From Hibiscus mutabilis (Eukaryota; Streptophyta; Magnoliopsida; Malvales; Malvaceae), in assembly GCA_019671005.1 (NCBI GenBank), contig CM033718.1, positions 37,402,508 to 37,466,507 on the forward strand: a stretch of 64,000 nucleotides of DNA. The letters run 5' to 3'. This document shows positions 35,201 to 46,900 of the stretch, piece by piece. How positions within the stretch are numbered: the first letter of the stretch is position 1; each line of letters begins with the position of its first letter. Below the pieces are notes generated by a model, which was not told the origin of the DNA, did not search any database, and saw only the letters and a list, made by a program, of their open reading frames with translations. The position numbers were made by a program, and so were the translations under genes.

Positions 35201-35708
35201 AAAATCACTGTGTGTACCCTCTTCACTTTTACACTAATTATAAAACAATAATTTGATAGTTTCTTTGTTCTGTTAAATTAATAAAATAACAAGGCCAGTT
35301 TTTTCTAATAAAAATAATAGACTAAGATATAAGATCATTTTACTCATAATGATGCCCTGTAGCCATTTATAATTGTTAATCTCACATAAAATTTTGATAA
35401 ATGTTATGCAATTTCGATTTTTAATTCGATGATTGATTGTAGTGCAGTTGTACGCTATTAATTAGTTTCCTGCTATGTTGATCAAATAGCTTAGAAATTA
35501 ATTAATCTTTTTTTTATCAAAACTTAGAAGTTAATTAATCAAGAGTATGTATTTTTAATTAGTTCAACATTAATTAATTTGATGTTATGTAACGTAGGCA
35601 AGGGCAGGGGCAGGGGCAGGGGCAGGGGCAGGGGCAAGAGGCAGCGAAGCGGGGAATTTGAGCGGCACTGGTTCAAACCTGGACTCCGACGTATGGTTTC
35701 TCCGTTGA
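31559..35708 (+). CDS. MIKC*-type (S-clade, AGL66/67/104-like) MADS-domain transcription factor
   Basis: Predicted exons: 31559-31743, 31824-31877, 32585-32600, 32704-32771, 33110-33140, 33219-33280, 33383-33482, 33570-33641, 34427-34548, 34648-34747, 35598-35708. They total 921 nt, 306 residues plus TGA, and phases agree at every joint. The MADS domain is residues 1-60 ([41 protein letters not shown]). It is followed by [13 protein letters not shown] at 62-74, which matches the S clade of MIKC* factors and not classic MIKC or Mgamma types. Residues 81-172 form the divergent K-like region, rich in Q/E/L. The C-terminus (173-306) has no known domain and includes an Ala-Gly run. All introns are GT-AG except intron 7, which needs a GC donor (AAG|GCAAGA), and exon 3 is only 16 nt. 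Relatives bind CArG-like DNA as S/P-clade heterodimers and act in pollen maturation. Function here is inferred from family; expression is unknown. Frame and splice sites look intact. Confidence 0.82.
32189..32221. repeat. (AAT)n microsatellite in intron 2
   Basis: About ten AAT/ATA units inside the large second intron of the MADS-box gene. Confidence 0.9.
33299..33324. repeat. (AT)n-rich microsatellite in intron 6
   Basis: ATATATACATATATATATAT run shortly after the exon 6 donor. Confidence 0.85.
33489..33506. repeat. (AC)n microsatellite in intron 7
   Basis: About eight AC units starting 7 bases after the GC donor of intron 7. Confidence 0.9.
34904..35046. mobile_element. small MITE-like foldback in intron 10
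   Basis: Outer ends ACTCTGCTTGGTA... and ...ATCAAGCAAAG are imperfect inverted repeats. Inside, GTTAATCAAATGGTTAA (34935-34951) and its exact reverse complement (34981-34997) form a second pair. About 140 bp, non-coding. The class (hAT, PIF or Tc1) is not clear and no target duplication could be fixed. Confidence 0.6.
35604..35633. repeat. (GCAGGG)5 hexanucleotide repeat in last exon
   Basis: Five perfect units preceded by GCAAGG. In the MADS-box frame they encode alternating Ala-Gly. It starts 6 bases into exon 11. Confidence 0.9.
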
Positions 35709-36086
35709 AACTTGAAAGCGAGGAGCAAAGGGGACATTACCATCCTTTTTTTTTTCTGGAACAATTCAAGGCTTTAATTAATTTCTGTCCATTGCCTTTA
35801 GGCTTTAATAGAGCTTTAGCCGCCTCAATAATTAGATTCCCAAACTCAAGTCAAAAGGTGTTTGCCTTAGCCGACTCATTGAGATACTGGGATCACCAAT
35901 CTCTGATTTAATCATATGGTGCATCCAAACTTAGATTCTGTGTTTACCATTTGTCCGTTTTTGGGTTTCGGGCTTTAAACCACATGGTGGCGGTATTCAA
36001 AACATTTTTACTTTTGAACCACAGTATTACTACTACTTATTACTATTACTGCTGCATTTCACTTTAAAAATAAACAAGTTTTTTTA

Positions 36087-36815
36087 AAAAAGGGTAAACT
36101 ACCAATTTAGTACTCCAACTATGTCCGTGTTATTGTTTCAGTATCTCAACTATTATTTTTGGTACAATGGTACCTAATGTTACATTTTTGTTTAGTTTTG
36201 GTACTCCCGTCGTTAAAAATTAACGGAGATAATGACACGGTTGAGTATAATTATAGTTTTAGTCCAAAATACTTATATATATTATCAATTTAGTCTAAAA
36301 TCTATCAATCAATTTAGTCTAAAATCTATCAATTTAAAACATTATCTTAATTTTGGGGTAAAATTATAAATTACCCACCTTTCTTCTTCGATCAAGTCAA
36401 CGGAAAAGTGGGTAATTTTCAATTTTACCCCAAAATGAAAATGATTGATCATCCATCAATTTAGAATTTGTTTTGTCAATTTTTAGTTTTCCGATTGATT
36501 GATCATCCATAAGGATAGTATTGTCAATAAAGAAGAAGAATAAGTGTGTAATTTGCAATTTTACCCTGAAATGAAAATGATGTTCTAAATTAATAGATTT
36601 TAGACTAAATTGATAAAAAAAAATATACAAGTGTTTTGGGCTAAAACTGTGATTATACCAAGCCACATCGTCATCTCCGTTAATTTTAACAGCTAGGGTA
36701 CCAAAATAGAACAAAAACATAATGTTAGATATGATTTTGTCAAAAATAATAATTGAGATACCAAAACAATAATACGCTCATAGTTGGGGTACTAAATAGG
36801 TAGTTTACCCTTTTT
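36087..36815. mobile_element. foldback (long inverted-repeat) element downstream of the MADS-box gene
   Basis: The ends AAAAAGGGTAAACTACC and its inverted counterpart GGTAGTTTACCCTTTTT flank two imperfect arms of about 330 bp meeting near 36420. Shared inner blocks include GGTACC-AA-TT, TTAACGGAGAT/ATCTCCGTTAA and GGGGTAAAATT/AATTTTACCCC. No transposase. A-rich flanks make the target duplication ambiguous. A candidate AATAAA signal (about 36068) lies just upstream. Confidence 0.78.
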
Positions 36816-37019
36816 AAAAGCATTAAACTATCTCAAAAATATAAAATGTTCACAAATTTCAAAAGTTACATAATACGCATTAAACTTTAGTTTCTGTTAC
36901 AAAATGGTCACTGTTAACTGACATTAAGTGAATGATGTGATAGTTATAAAAATTTGAATAATAGCACATTCAATCAAGATAGTCCTAATTTAACCCTCGT
37001 TATTTATGATAGTTACAGT
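36816..37019. other. intergenic AT-rich sequence
   Basis: No feature recognised. Confidence 0.4.
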
Positions 37020-37290
37020 TTTAAACTATATAATTTCATAATTTGTTTTGTAATCATACTTTAACTATAACTAATATTTTTACTTTTACTTATAATAATA
37101 ATAATAATAATAACAACAATAACAAATTAATAAGGAAACAAAAACAAATATTTTTTAAAATAATAAATAATAACAAAAATGACATTTTTAGTTTTAATAA
37201 TAATGATTATAATACGTTTTTAGGGGTATGAAGTTTGAGGTTTGAAGTTTAGATAATAAGGTTTAGGGTATATAAGGTTAACAAATGGAG
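37020..37290. repeat. dispersed repeat, left part (pairs with 28590-28860)
   Basis: Shares the AACAACAATAA--AAATTAA, TTTTAATAATAATGAT and ATAATACGTTTTTAGG-type blocks. Contains an (AAT)n run at about 37091-37112. Its likely continuation is at 43395-43800, so later insertions appear to have split one copy. Confidence 0.6.
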
Positions 37291-38076
37291 CGGGCGGGAT
37301 CAGATACCCTATTCCCATATCCATACTCACATAAAATTTTCATATCTGCCACGTATCCATCACCCACGACAAGTACAATTTTCAAATCCACACCCAACCA
37401 TGAGGGTATATTCCATTACCTAGTTGGGTAACCACCACCCAGCCCGTACCCTCTCATACTACCTTCAAAAAAATTCACTTATCTCATAATATATAACTCG
37501 AAACTTCATTATGTTTGCTTCAAAAGAAACTAGACTCAAATGTCTTTCTAACCATATAATGTGGTAATTCTAATTCGACTTGTATAATTTATGACGAGTT
37601 TTTTTAGTCACCGTCGAACCAGTATTAGGAGTAGTCTACTCTCTCTTTTTCTAAATTTTGACCACTTAAAAAATTATCTTTTAAAATAATGGCCAAAATC
37701 GATCTCCATTTATTCTAAATGAAACTAGACTTACTCATGGTTATAATGATATATGGATCACTTTCTAATTATTTATATAGATCGTTTGATGATTTTTCGA
37801 ACTCACTGCATATGCATAAAATTCTAGATAGATTTCATTAACTTGGTTTTTTACCCCATTAATTATTCCAAAATTATTCTAAATGTTTACAAACATATTT
37901 CACATTAATGATAACACACATATTCATCTATCAAACAATTACACATACATTATTCACATAGAATCTAGGGGAAATTATATGATAGGAGTGGGAGATTGGT
38001 GTATGCCACCCCACCCCACACCACCTAATATATATATATAGGATCTCGTTACACAATATATATGTATATATGTATA
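37291..38076. other. AT-rich repeat-like sequence
   Basis: Starts with CCCATATCCATACTCAC and ACCCACCACCCAG-type text that mirrors 43250-43340. 37490-37960 includes AAACTAGACTCAAATGTC, a phrase common inside gypsy LTRs. No coding sequence. Confidence 0.4.
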
Positions 38077-38300
38077 TATAGGATCTAGTTACACAATGTA
38101 AGAGTTTTTAACTTTTACACGTATTTTGGATCATTAGATGAGTGAAATGGACATATGAGATTAACAGTGGGTTATGTGAAAATTATCACTTGGAAAAAGT
38201 AAGGAGTTAATCTCAGCCATCCATTTCACCCATCCAACGATCTAAAAAACGTGTAAAACTATGAGTTTTACATTATGTGTAAGTGGATCCTATCCCTATA
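38077..38300. mobile_element. MITE-like inverted repeat element
   Basis: The left arm GGATCTAGTTACACAATGTA and the inverted right arm TACATTATGTGTAAGTGGAT continue as ACTTTTACACG/CGTGTAAAACT, GATGAGTGAAATGGA/TCCATTTCACCCATC and GAGATTAAC/GTTAATCTC. Total about 225 bp. A partial extra copy of the left end lies at 38041-38060. Confidence 0.78.
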
Positions 38301-38303
38301 TAT

Positions 38304-39077
38304 AAAAAAGTATCCAAACTATAATTTTTGCTAGGTAGGTGCTAACGTTTTCACCATTATCATTTTAGGTGCCTGCCATTAAAGATAATTTAAAAAATTC
38401 CTTTAATCAATCAAAACATGAAACATGACTTTGATTTTAATATATTTATTATTTCTTTTAACTTAATTTAAAAAATCCCTAAATTTCATAATATTCACAA
38501 AATAACCCCAAATCCCTAGATCCCCAAATCGGGCCATTATCATTGCCATTCATCATGCTTTCGGTGACAGAATGAAGCCTCATCCTCTCGCCGCAAGACC
38601 ATGCACGTCGTTCGTCATCTGATTGGTTGCCATTTGCCGCTCATTGTTTCTTTTTTCCTCATCTTGTCATTTGGCTTTATTTTGATGTTAGGCACTCTGA
38701 CCATTGACTTTCAGCGACGGGAGGATAGGGGAAATGATTGTGGGGGTCTGGTGACGAAAATGGTAGGCGCGATATCGGCAATTGGTGGTGGAAACAGTTG
38801 GAATCGGAATTTGGGACTTAGGGATTTGGGGACTTATGGACTATTTGGGAATTTTTGATAAATTTTAGGATATTTTTGAAAATTCTCAATTTTTTTAAAA
38901 AAGAAAATAAAATAAAGCATGCCATGTGTCATGTTTTAATTGGCTAACGGAATTTTGTAAATGGCTATTAACGGAAAGACGCCTAAAATGGTAATGGTGA
39001 AATGTTAGGCATCTACTAGAGTCATAAAATACTTTAGGCACATATATAGAAAATAGTACAATTTGGACACTTTTTTA
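38304..39077. mobile_element. long-armed foldback element with unique central loop
   Basis: Arms of about 230 bp: AAAAAAGTATCCAAACTATA with inverted partner ATTTGGACACTTTTTTAC; TTCACCATTATCATTTTAGG with CCTAAAATGGTAATGGTGAA; AAAACATGAAACATG with CATGTGTCATGTTTT. The arms surround a loop (about 38540-38800) that is clearly richer in GC. Confidence 0.75.
38601..38858 (+). other. 85-codon open frame in foldback loop, possible captured fragment
   Basis: Open from ATG to TGA. It has a hydrophobic segment (about residues 12-33, LPLIVSFFLILSFGFILMLG) and a Gly-rich end. The frame runs into the right arm. No family recognised and no intron signals. It may be chance, or a captured host fragment as in Pack-type elements. 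I do not claim a gene. Confidence 0.25.
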
Positions 39078-39154
39078 CTATTAAGCTTAAATAAAATTAT
39101 GTTTCATTTTCATTAAGATAACCTTATTCATATGATGGATAGTGAATGAGCGGA

Positions 39155-42100
39155 TGCGGTGTAATATCCCAAATTTTGGCTAGTGACTAAATTGTAAATT
39201 TTGAAAGTTTAGGGGGTTAAAGTATAAATCTTGGAAAAGTTTAGGGACTAAAGTGTAAATTTTCCCAACAAGTAATTTTATTCAGTAGAATAGTGAATCG
39301 AATCGAAATAAGTACCTTGATATTGGTTATAAGAATTAAGATGCAGAAAAAGGTACAGAATTTGGATCGAATGAAATTCTTAAGCGTGCTCAAGCCAGAG
39401 AAATACAAGGATGGGTGACCTTCGGGAAGGTCCCATAAAAGTTTTTCTAATTGATATTTTGGACTCATTAAGAGTAGAGAAAATTCGTATGGATTATCGA
39501 TAAAGGAATTCTAAGAGGAATTTTATTCTATGAAGATTTTCGATAAGTATCGGGAAAATAGACTGAGTTAAGAAAATTCAGTATAAGTCCTTGGAAAAGG
39601 AAGTTTTATAGGATAATAGATTTTATTCCCGAATATGGAAATATAGAATTTTTGGAATAAATCCAATAGCTCAGAAAAAGGTAAAATCACAGTAGAAGTA
39701 TTTTACGAATATCGGGAGATCGGATCGAATCGAAATTTCAGAGGTTGTTCCATAAGCCATGGAAAAGTCATAAAATAATACTTATAGAATAGAGGCTGGT
39801 TGGAAATGAACTAATTTAGTTGGATTGTAATGGGATGGAAATTTTGAAACAAGCTAGTAAATAAAAGCTGGTTGGAGGCCATTTGCCCCAATGGCATTTT
39901 TGAAATATTTAAAAAGTTATAAGGGCATTTTTGGAAGAAGGAAATGGAAGATTTAAGCTTGGCCCTTGATTGATGATAAAATCAATCTCAACCGCTGGAT
40001 TAAAAGGGTATTTTAGTAATTTCATTATTTAAATGAATTTAAAATTCATTTATACTTTACAAGTGGCTTAATTGGATGAAATAACAAAGATGAAGACAAT
40101 TCTTCATCCCAAAAATTCGAAATTTGAGAGGGGAGAAGAGAGAAAAAATTTCTAAGTTCGATTCAAGCCCCGAAACTCGATTTTCAGGCAATCTTTCGAA
40201 CTACAAAGTTGTTCTACTTATCAAGCTCTATCTTTTGGTGTAAGTAATTTGTGGAAAACATGCTTGATTTATGAGAATTTTGTATGAGAAGAAATTAGGG
40301 TTTATGGACTCAATTGGGGGGTTTTGAGATTTTATGATTCCATGTTGAAATCAAGCTTTTGTGATGTTAAAATCATGTTATTGAGTTGGGATTTAAACTC
40401 TACATGTTTTGATTATGATGAAGATGATTAGGGTTTATGGATTCAAGTTTGATTTAGGGTTTGTGATATTGGATAAATGATCTAGTAAGCTTGATTTGTT
40501 GTTTGGAAGCAAAACCCTAATTTAAATGTTTAGGGACCAATTCAGGAAGTTTAAAAGTTGAAGGACTAAATCTGATTTTTATGGAATTGGTGTGTATTTA
40601 TGTTATTAGGGATATTGAAGATATGAAATTGAAGTTAGAATGCAAAACCGATGTTAAATTGAGTTAGTGACCATTTTGACAAATTGTCAAAGTGACCAAT
40701 TCGTAAATGAGGTTTTAGAGAAGGATTAAATCTGATTTTAAGTTATAATGATGGAATTAAGATAGTAATGTTGATTTGAGGACTAAATTGTAAAGTTAAG
40801 AAGCTAGAATCCTTATCTTTGTATTTTAGTGACTATTTTGGTAAAGAAGGAAAATTAAGGAGAATTATTGTGAATAATTATTTGATGAAGAAGGTTATAA
40901 GATGGTGGTTTAAAGCAAGTAATTGTACTAAATTGAAAAGTAGAGAAGTAAGGAGAAGTTAGTATAAAAGTTGAAGTTGTTTATGGAAGCTGTGTAGAAA
41001 AACTGGTTTATGGCAGTAACTTTGAAAATTCACCATAAATTCTAAAAAAATGGTTAGAAGGTGAATTTTATACCGATATAAAGATTTGTTCGTCTAGTTT
41101 TTACTCCAACAAACGGAAACTGATTTCGAGTTTCGAGTCAAAAGATATGAATTTTTAAGTGACGAAAGGTCAGAAAAACAATATGCAGTCTGTTCCAAAA
41201 TTAGCACTGGAAATTGACTTTGAAAATTCGCCATAAATCGTACAAGTTGAATATGGGCTATTAATTTATATGGGTGAAAATATTATTGAATCTAGTTTCT
41301 TTCAGAACAAACGGAGTCGAATTCTGAGTTGTATATTATTTTATAGAAATATTTCTTTGGAGGTACTGCAAACTGCCAGGAAATGAAAATTGATACACTT
41401 TGTATCTAAGGTAGATTAGTAAGCTTGAAAAGGGTTAATGGAAGTTCAAATTGGTCACTAAGGACCATAATGAGTTTTTTAGCAATACACGGAAGAAAGG
41501 AAAAACTTTGGAAATTTTTTATATTCGAATGACTAGATTCGATAGCATGTTTAAAGTATTGTTAGATTTGAATCTAACAAATGTTATTCGTATTTATATG
41601 ATCAACGAAGTTTGATTTGGATCAAAAGAAGGGTCGAGGTATTATGAAGGAAAGGATCGAGTAGAGCTTAGTAAGGCAAGCTAATAAATGGCCCAGGTGA
41701 GTGCATTTTTATTTATTTATTATTATGAAATGTCTGAATGGTTTATAAATGATTTAGGGTATGAACTACCCAATGCAAATTTCTATATATGAAAGTGATT
41801 TTTTATGATTTATTGGTATTATTAATAAAAAGGAAAGTTCATATTATTGAAATGTTGAATGCCTATTGTATGTCTATTGAGAGTCTTGGTATATTGGCAT
41901 GCCAAAGAGTTAGAGTATATTGGTTTAATACTGCTACTAAGCAGGCGATACATTTAATACTGCTACGGCAGACGAGACAGTGAGTTGTGTTTTACAACTA
42001 TGATCCAGTGAAGGTTATTAATGCCGTTAAGTTATGGTAGTATTTCTAGTTATACACTAGCATTGATATATTGATCCAAACACAACTGATTAGTTGTTGT

Positions 42101-43246
42101 GGGCACATGTGCATTACTCATCATTATACATTTAATACTACTACGGCAGGCGAGACGGTGAGTTGTGTTTTACAACTATGATCCAGTGAAGGTTATTAAT
42201 GCCGTTAAGTTACGGTAGTATTTCTAGTGATACACTAGCATTGATCTATTGATCCAAACACAACTGATTAGTTGTTACGGGCACATGTGCATTACTCATC
42301 ATTAAACTCGCACACCATGCATTCTCAATTACATTACCTTGGGCTATGAAATGAATAAAAAGTAACAAGTACAAGTGATCTAAAGTAAAGTGAAAAGTGA
42401 AAGTGATATGATTCAAATGAAAATAATTGATTTACTGATATTTGATTTGACGTGACATTGCCTTATATATGTATATGAGATGTTTTTTACAGGTTACATG
42501 ACAAAGGAACGACTTCGATAAGTCGTTCTATACGATTCTAAATTCTTATATGTTATATTCAATATTTTATTTATTATGCAATTTTTATTAAAATTAAAGT
42601 GCTTTAATTTGATTTATAAGTTTTGTCTCACTAAGTTTGTACTTAGAGTGTGTTTGTTTCACACGTAGATTAAGATGGAGTATTTGAAGAGGAGTCGAGC
42701 ATGCTGATCAAGCTTCAATCTGGAAAACATCAGTAAGATATTCTATCTTATGAAAATCTCTAGTGGGCATGTAATTATTTAATTGCTAGTAGAGTATGAT
42801 GCATTAAATTAGACTAAAGGATAGATAAGTAATCGGTTTTGATGATGAATCGTACATGAATAAAGAAAAATAAGGCATTAACATTGTAACAGAGTAAAGT
42901 TAAGGTAGAAAGGATAATTACTTTGCTAATAAGAATAATCGGTAATCGCATAAAGATTTTAAAGTCAAGAAAGGGCCTAGATAGCGAACCTAGTTCTCAC
43001 CCTGAATTGAACTGTTGTTTTTCAATAATTGTCAAATATGTTTTAAAATAATTAATTCAGGGTTGAAACTAGCTAACTGCACATAGGTTATGTTTTCAAG
43101 AAAACTAAGAAAGGATTAGATTTACAAACTAAAATTTGTAAATACTTGTAAAAATAAATTTATAAGTCGAGATTTCTTTAAACGACTCTGTAATATCTTT
43201 AATGTATATTCGATTTACAAGTATACGTTAAGGGTCTTACATGCGG
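39155..43246. mobile_element. solo LTR with 5-bp target duplication TGCGG (LTR 39160-43241)
   Basis: The LTR runs from TGTAATATCCC to GGGTCTTACA (4082 bp), with exact TGCGG on both sides (39155-39159 and 43242-43246). The inside shows no primer site, gag or pol and no second LTR. It therefore looks like the product of LTR-LTR recombination of a long-LTR gypsy element. TGTAATATCCC/GGG-TTACA ends are typical of plant gypsy LTRs. Confidence 0.88.
41951..42306. repeat. 178-bp tandem duplication inside the solo LTR
   Basis: Two units (41951-42128, 42129-42306) beginning CATTTAATACT-CTACGGCA, with few differences. Confidence 0.9.
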
Positions 43247-43905
43247 GATATGTGGATATGGGTATGCAAGGTCTTAATTCCATCACTTAACAACTACCAA
43301 CGAAGGATATGACCTTTGACATCCACACCCGCCCACTACCCACCAAACTCATATGCGGTGTAGAATCTGCCAAATTGTATCAGTCAATCATCCCTAATGG
43401 TATATGAAAAATGAAAAAAAAATTAAATTTTAAATTGGGTGGGTAATTTCCCTCCCAAACAATTAATAGTTTTGGTATATGAAAAAAAATGAATTTTGGG
43501 TTGAGTAAGTAATTTTCCTCCCAGACAATTAAGAATTTTGAGGTTAAACTTAATACAAAAGGTACCACCTACTCTACTCATTTACAGGTCGGGTCAACTA
43601 ACATGTCGGTGAAATTGAATCTCGAGTCGTTTCAAGTTAGGTTATATCATATATTTACCAAGTTAAGTACATGTTCGGGTTCATATCAGGTTGAACTCGG
43701 TTATCACATTATCAAATTCAAGTTGTTCTCAGGTAGGGTTTGGGTCTAACTCGGGTTATGGTCTCCATTAGGCCGAACTCGAACGAGTTTGGGTCATCAT
43801 TATCTCGAGTACAACTAATTTAGACTCGAGTCAATTTCAGTGGGACTTTTAGGTCAGAATAGCTTTTTACATCCCTACCTACGTGGCACACCTGATAAAA
43901 ATGTG
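43247..43905. repeat. dispersed repeat, right part (pairs with 28890-29350)
   Basis: Blocks shared with 29 kb: GGTATATGAAAAA, CTCCCAAACAATTAA, ACCTACTCTACT-ATTTACA, CTCGAGTC-TTTCAAGT and TATCACATTATC. Ends in GGTC-rich text before the next insertion. Confidence 0.6.
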
Positions 43906-46900
43906 TCAATTGTAACATACTCTAACCACCCTAGTAGGATTAGGTAAGTTACCACAATTACAATCAATAATCCATTCAATTATGGCTAGTGAATTCAATT
44001 CGGTTTAAGCCTTACTTGCACATTAAGATAGAGTTCAAATAGGTGAGGATACATTAAACAATGTATGATGCAATAAAGCAATTAGATATCATGTTTAATA
44101 CCAATTAGGACTTACTCGTCCTTCAAGCAAGCATTCGACTAGATGGATAACATGAAAGAGAAATTTCAAGTTCTTGTGTACTTATTATGCATACCAATAG
44201 GTGATCACATCATTTACTTAAGTTACCATAATCAATCATACACGCTTCCAATATTATCTACATAATTCGGCTAGTTCCTTAGGTGGTCAATGTGGTTCAT
44301 GTCTAAACATGTAGATTACTACATTTATCTATAGTTAACTAGCCAATTTCAATAGTTCTATTCAACCATTTATGCATAATTCAACCATGGAAAATCAATA
44401 TTAGACTAACAAGCAATCAAACTCAATAAAGTGCATACATGCTTATATATACATACCATACTCTTTATAAGTCATAGATCAAGTTAATTTATACAAACCA
44501 TTGCTAAATGATCATGAATATACATGCCTTAGGTGCCACCATCCTAGGAGAACTATAACAAAATGGAAACATACTCTTTTAAGCAAAATGTGACTTATAG
44601 GAGCTTAGACTTCGAGATAGTATCCAATATCAACTTGTATCGTAAAAATGAAACTTGAATAAGCAAAACTTAGTGAGTGAGTTAAAGTTCAAGGCAAACA
44701 ATACAATAAGTCTCAACTACGAACCATCAATTAGATGGTATGGTTTCCCCATCAATAAGGAACCATTCGTAACTAGGCAAACAATACTAGGTACATTGTT
44801 AGATTTTCAATCCAATATCAATACAAGGCTTGAAGTTTAGACATGCTTAATCATCCAATTCAGCTACTAGGCATAACATATCCTTTTGAACACAATCAAT
44901 GTTTCAAAACACAAGCAATCTCATAAGCAATGTTCAATAGTTCATGGCATTTGATGGTTTCTTTACAATCAAGCAATCTCATAAGCAATGTTCAATAGTT
45001 CATGGTAATTGATGTTTTCTTTACAATCAAGCAATGCAATTCAATGTAGCAATAGGTTCAATGCACATGAGTTATTAGTTCATATTAGATATAGCCTTGA
45101 GAATTGATTACTCAGTCTAGATACTCGAGTCTCTAACCAAATTGTCGCCAATAACAATAGTCAATATGGTACCAAGTACCTGGTCAAATCCCTCCTACTG
45201 TGGCCAATTACCAATAACAATACTTCCCTCCTACTGTCGCCAATTAGGGACTAATGTCCCGGACCTTAGTCCACCCCGATAATGAGCTCTATAGACTCTA
45301 TGGCATGCCAACTATATCTAAGACCGACTCGAGACCAAGGCTTACAATAGTTATCACTTTCAATCAATTAGAAGCATGATTCAATTCAATCTGCACATTT
45401 TGTGCCAATATTCCCTTTCAATCGAATAGGGCTCAATCCAATACCAATATTAATGTTTCAATAGTTAATGAAGGTGTATCAATCAATATGTCATTAAACA
45501 ATGAATTGAGTTACTTATATCTATAACATCATGCTTCATTTCAATATAGTTCAATTAGGCAATAAGCATATCATGTCAATCAATCAATTCAAGCATGCTT
45601 CACAATCAAGTAACCACTCAAAAGAGCACTTACCTTGTTAATGCTCCATAGCAAGCTCATTATACAATTTTATACTTAAGAATCAATAAGAAATGCAAAT
45701 CAGAATTAGACTTGGAGAGGTTACGCCCTCTCCAAACTTTAAACTACACTCACAGGAATTTCTGAGCTAATGTCGATCCCGGATTGTAATCTCTTTCCCT
45801 CTACTAGCTTGCTGATCTAAGTGAGCCCCTTTTCCCTCAATTTCCACTGGATCTATCATTCATACAATGCATAATGTATTAGGTACAATCCAGCAACCAA
45901 TTGAGTCATTATGTGACACCATATACTCAAGCATTCAATTCAATACAAACATCAAGATTGTTGCTGCCATGCAGCATGTGCACTACTTGCTCAAATGCTC
46001 ATATCTTTTATTCCATATGTCGGAATTTCGAACCGTTTACACCGTTAAAAAGCTAAATTAATTGTATTTCTAACCATATAGGTCTTGCATTTTAATCCTC
46101 TGCCAATTAATATAGTTTTTAGCTTAAAGACATGGCAATTTACAACACTGGACAGTTTCCACTGTCCCTAGTGTTTCTTCTCTGCAATCTTTTATACAAT
46201 CCAAAATTCAGTTCTGTTTGTTCCTAATGAAACTAGACATGTTAAGGTCTCATACATATAAATTTCAGCCTTAAATTCCACCACTAAAATTTATGGTAAT
46301 TTTTCAAAGTTACTACCCAGAAGAGAGTTTTCTAGGCAGATTACACTAGGTTAAGCTTCTAGCTTTATAATTCATTTAAACAAGTTTCTAACATTACAAT
46401 TCAACTTATATTCATATTCCTACATGTCTATGCCAATCCAATTCACCTATAAATGTGATTAAAATAGGGCATTTGAGCAATATTTTTAATTTGATTCATT
46501 AGGACATCAATTCACTAGAATTTCCAGCATCTACAATTTCAATTCACATATCAATCATCCATTCTAATCATCATCCAAATTATTCCAGCATCTAGCATAG
46601 CACTTTACAATCAATTTGGCCATTGACAACATCAAGTTCTCCTACTCATTCGATTGACATATCAATTTCATGGATTAATCAATCAATTGAACTTCTTAAC
46701 TAGTTTATAGCATCAATTCACTATCTATTCATCAAATTCATGTAATTCAAGAAAGAACCCTAAATATACATGCATCATTTGAATCTATATCACATTAAGG
46801 AAGAGATTTTACCTTCCTATCAAGATTATATGAATGTTAGCAACACCAATTTCACCAAATTCCAAGCTTGAATCTAAGAATCATGGAGCTTTCTCACTAA

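Noticed and set aside
35579..35911. 110-codon open frame with a Gly-Arg run
   Set aside because: Another frame of the GCAGGG repeat in the last MADS-box exon. Exon phase from 34747 demands the Ala-Gly frame, which ends at 35708.
41951..42306. Possible CRISPR-like or satellite array
   Set aside because: Only two 178-bp units in a plant LTR; a simple tandem duplication.
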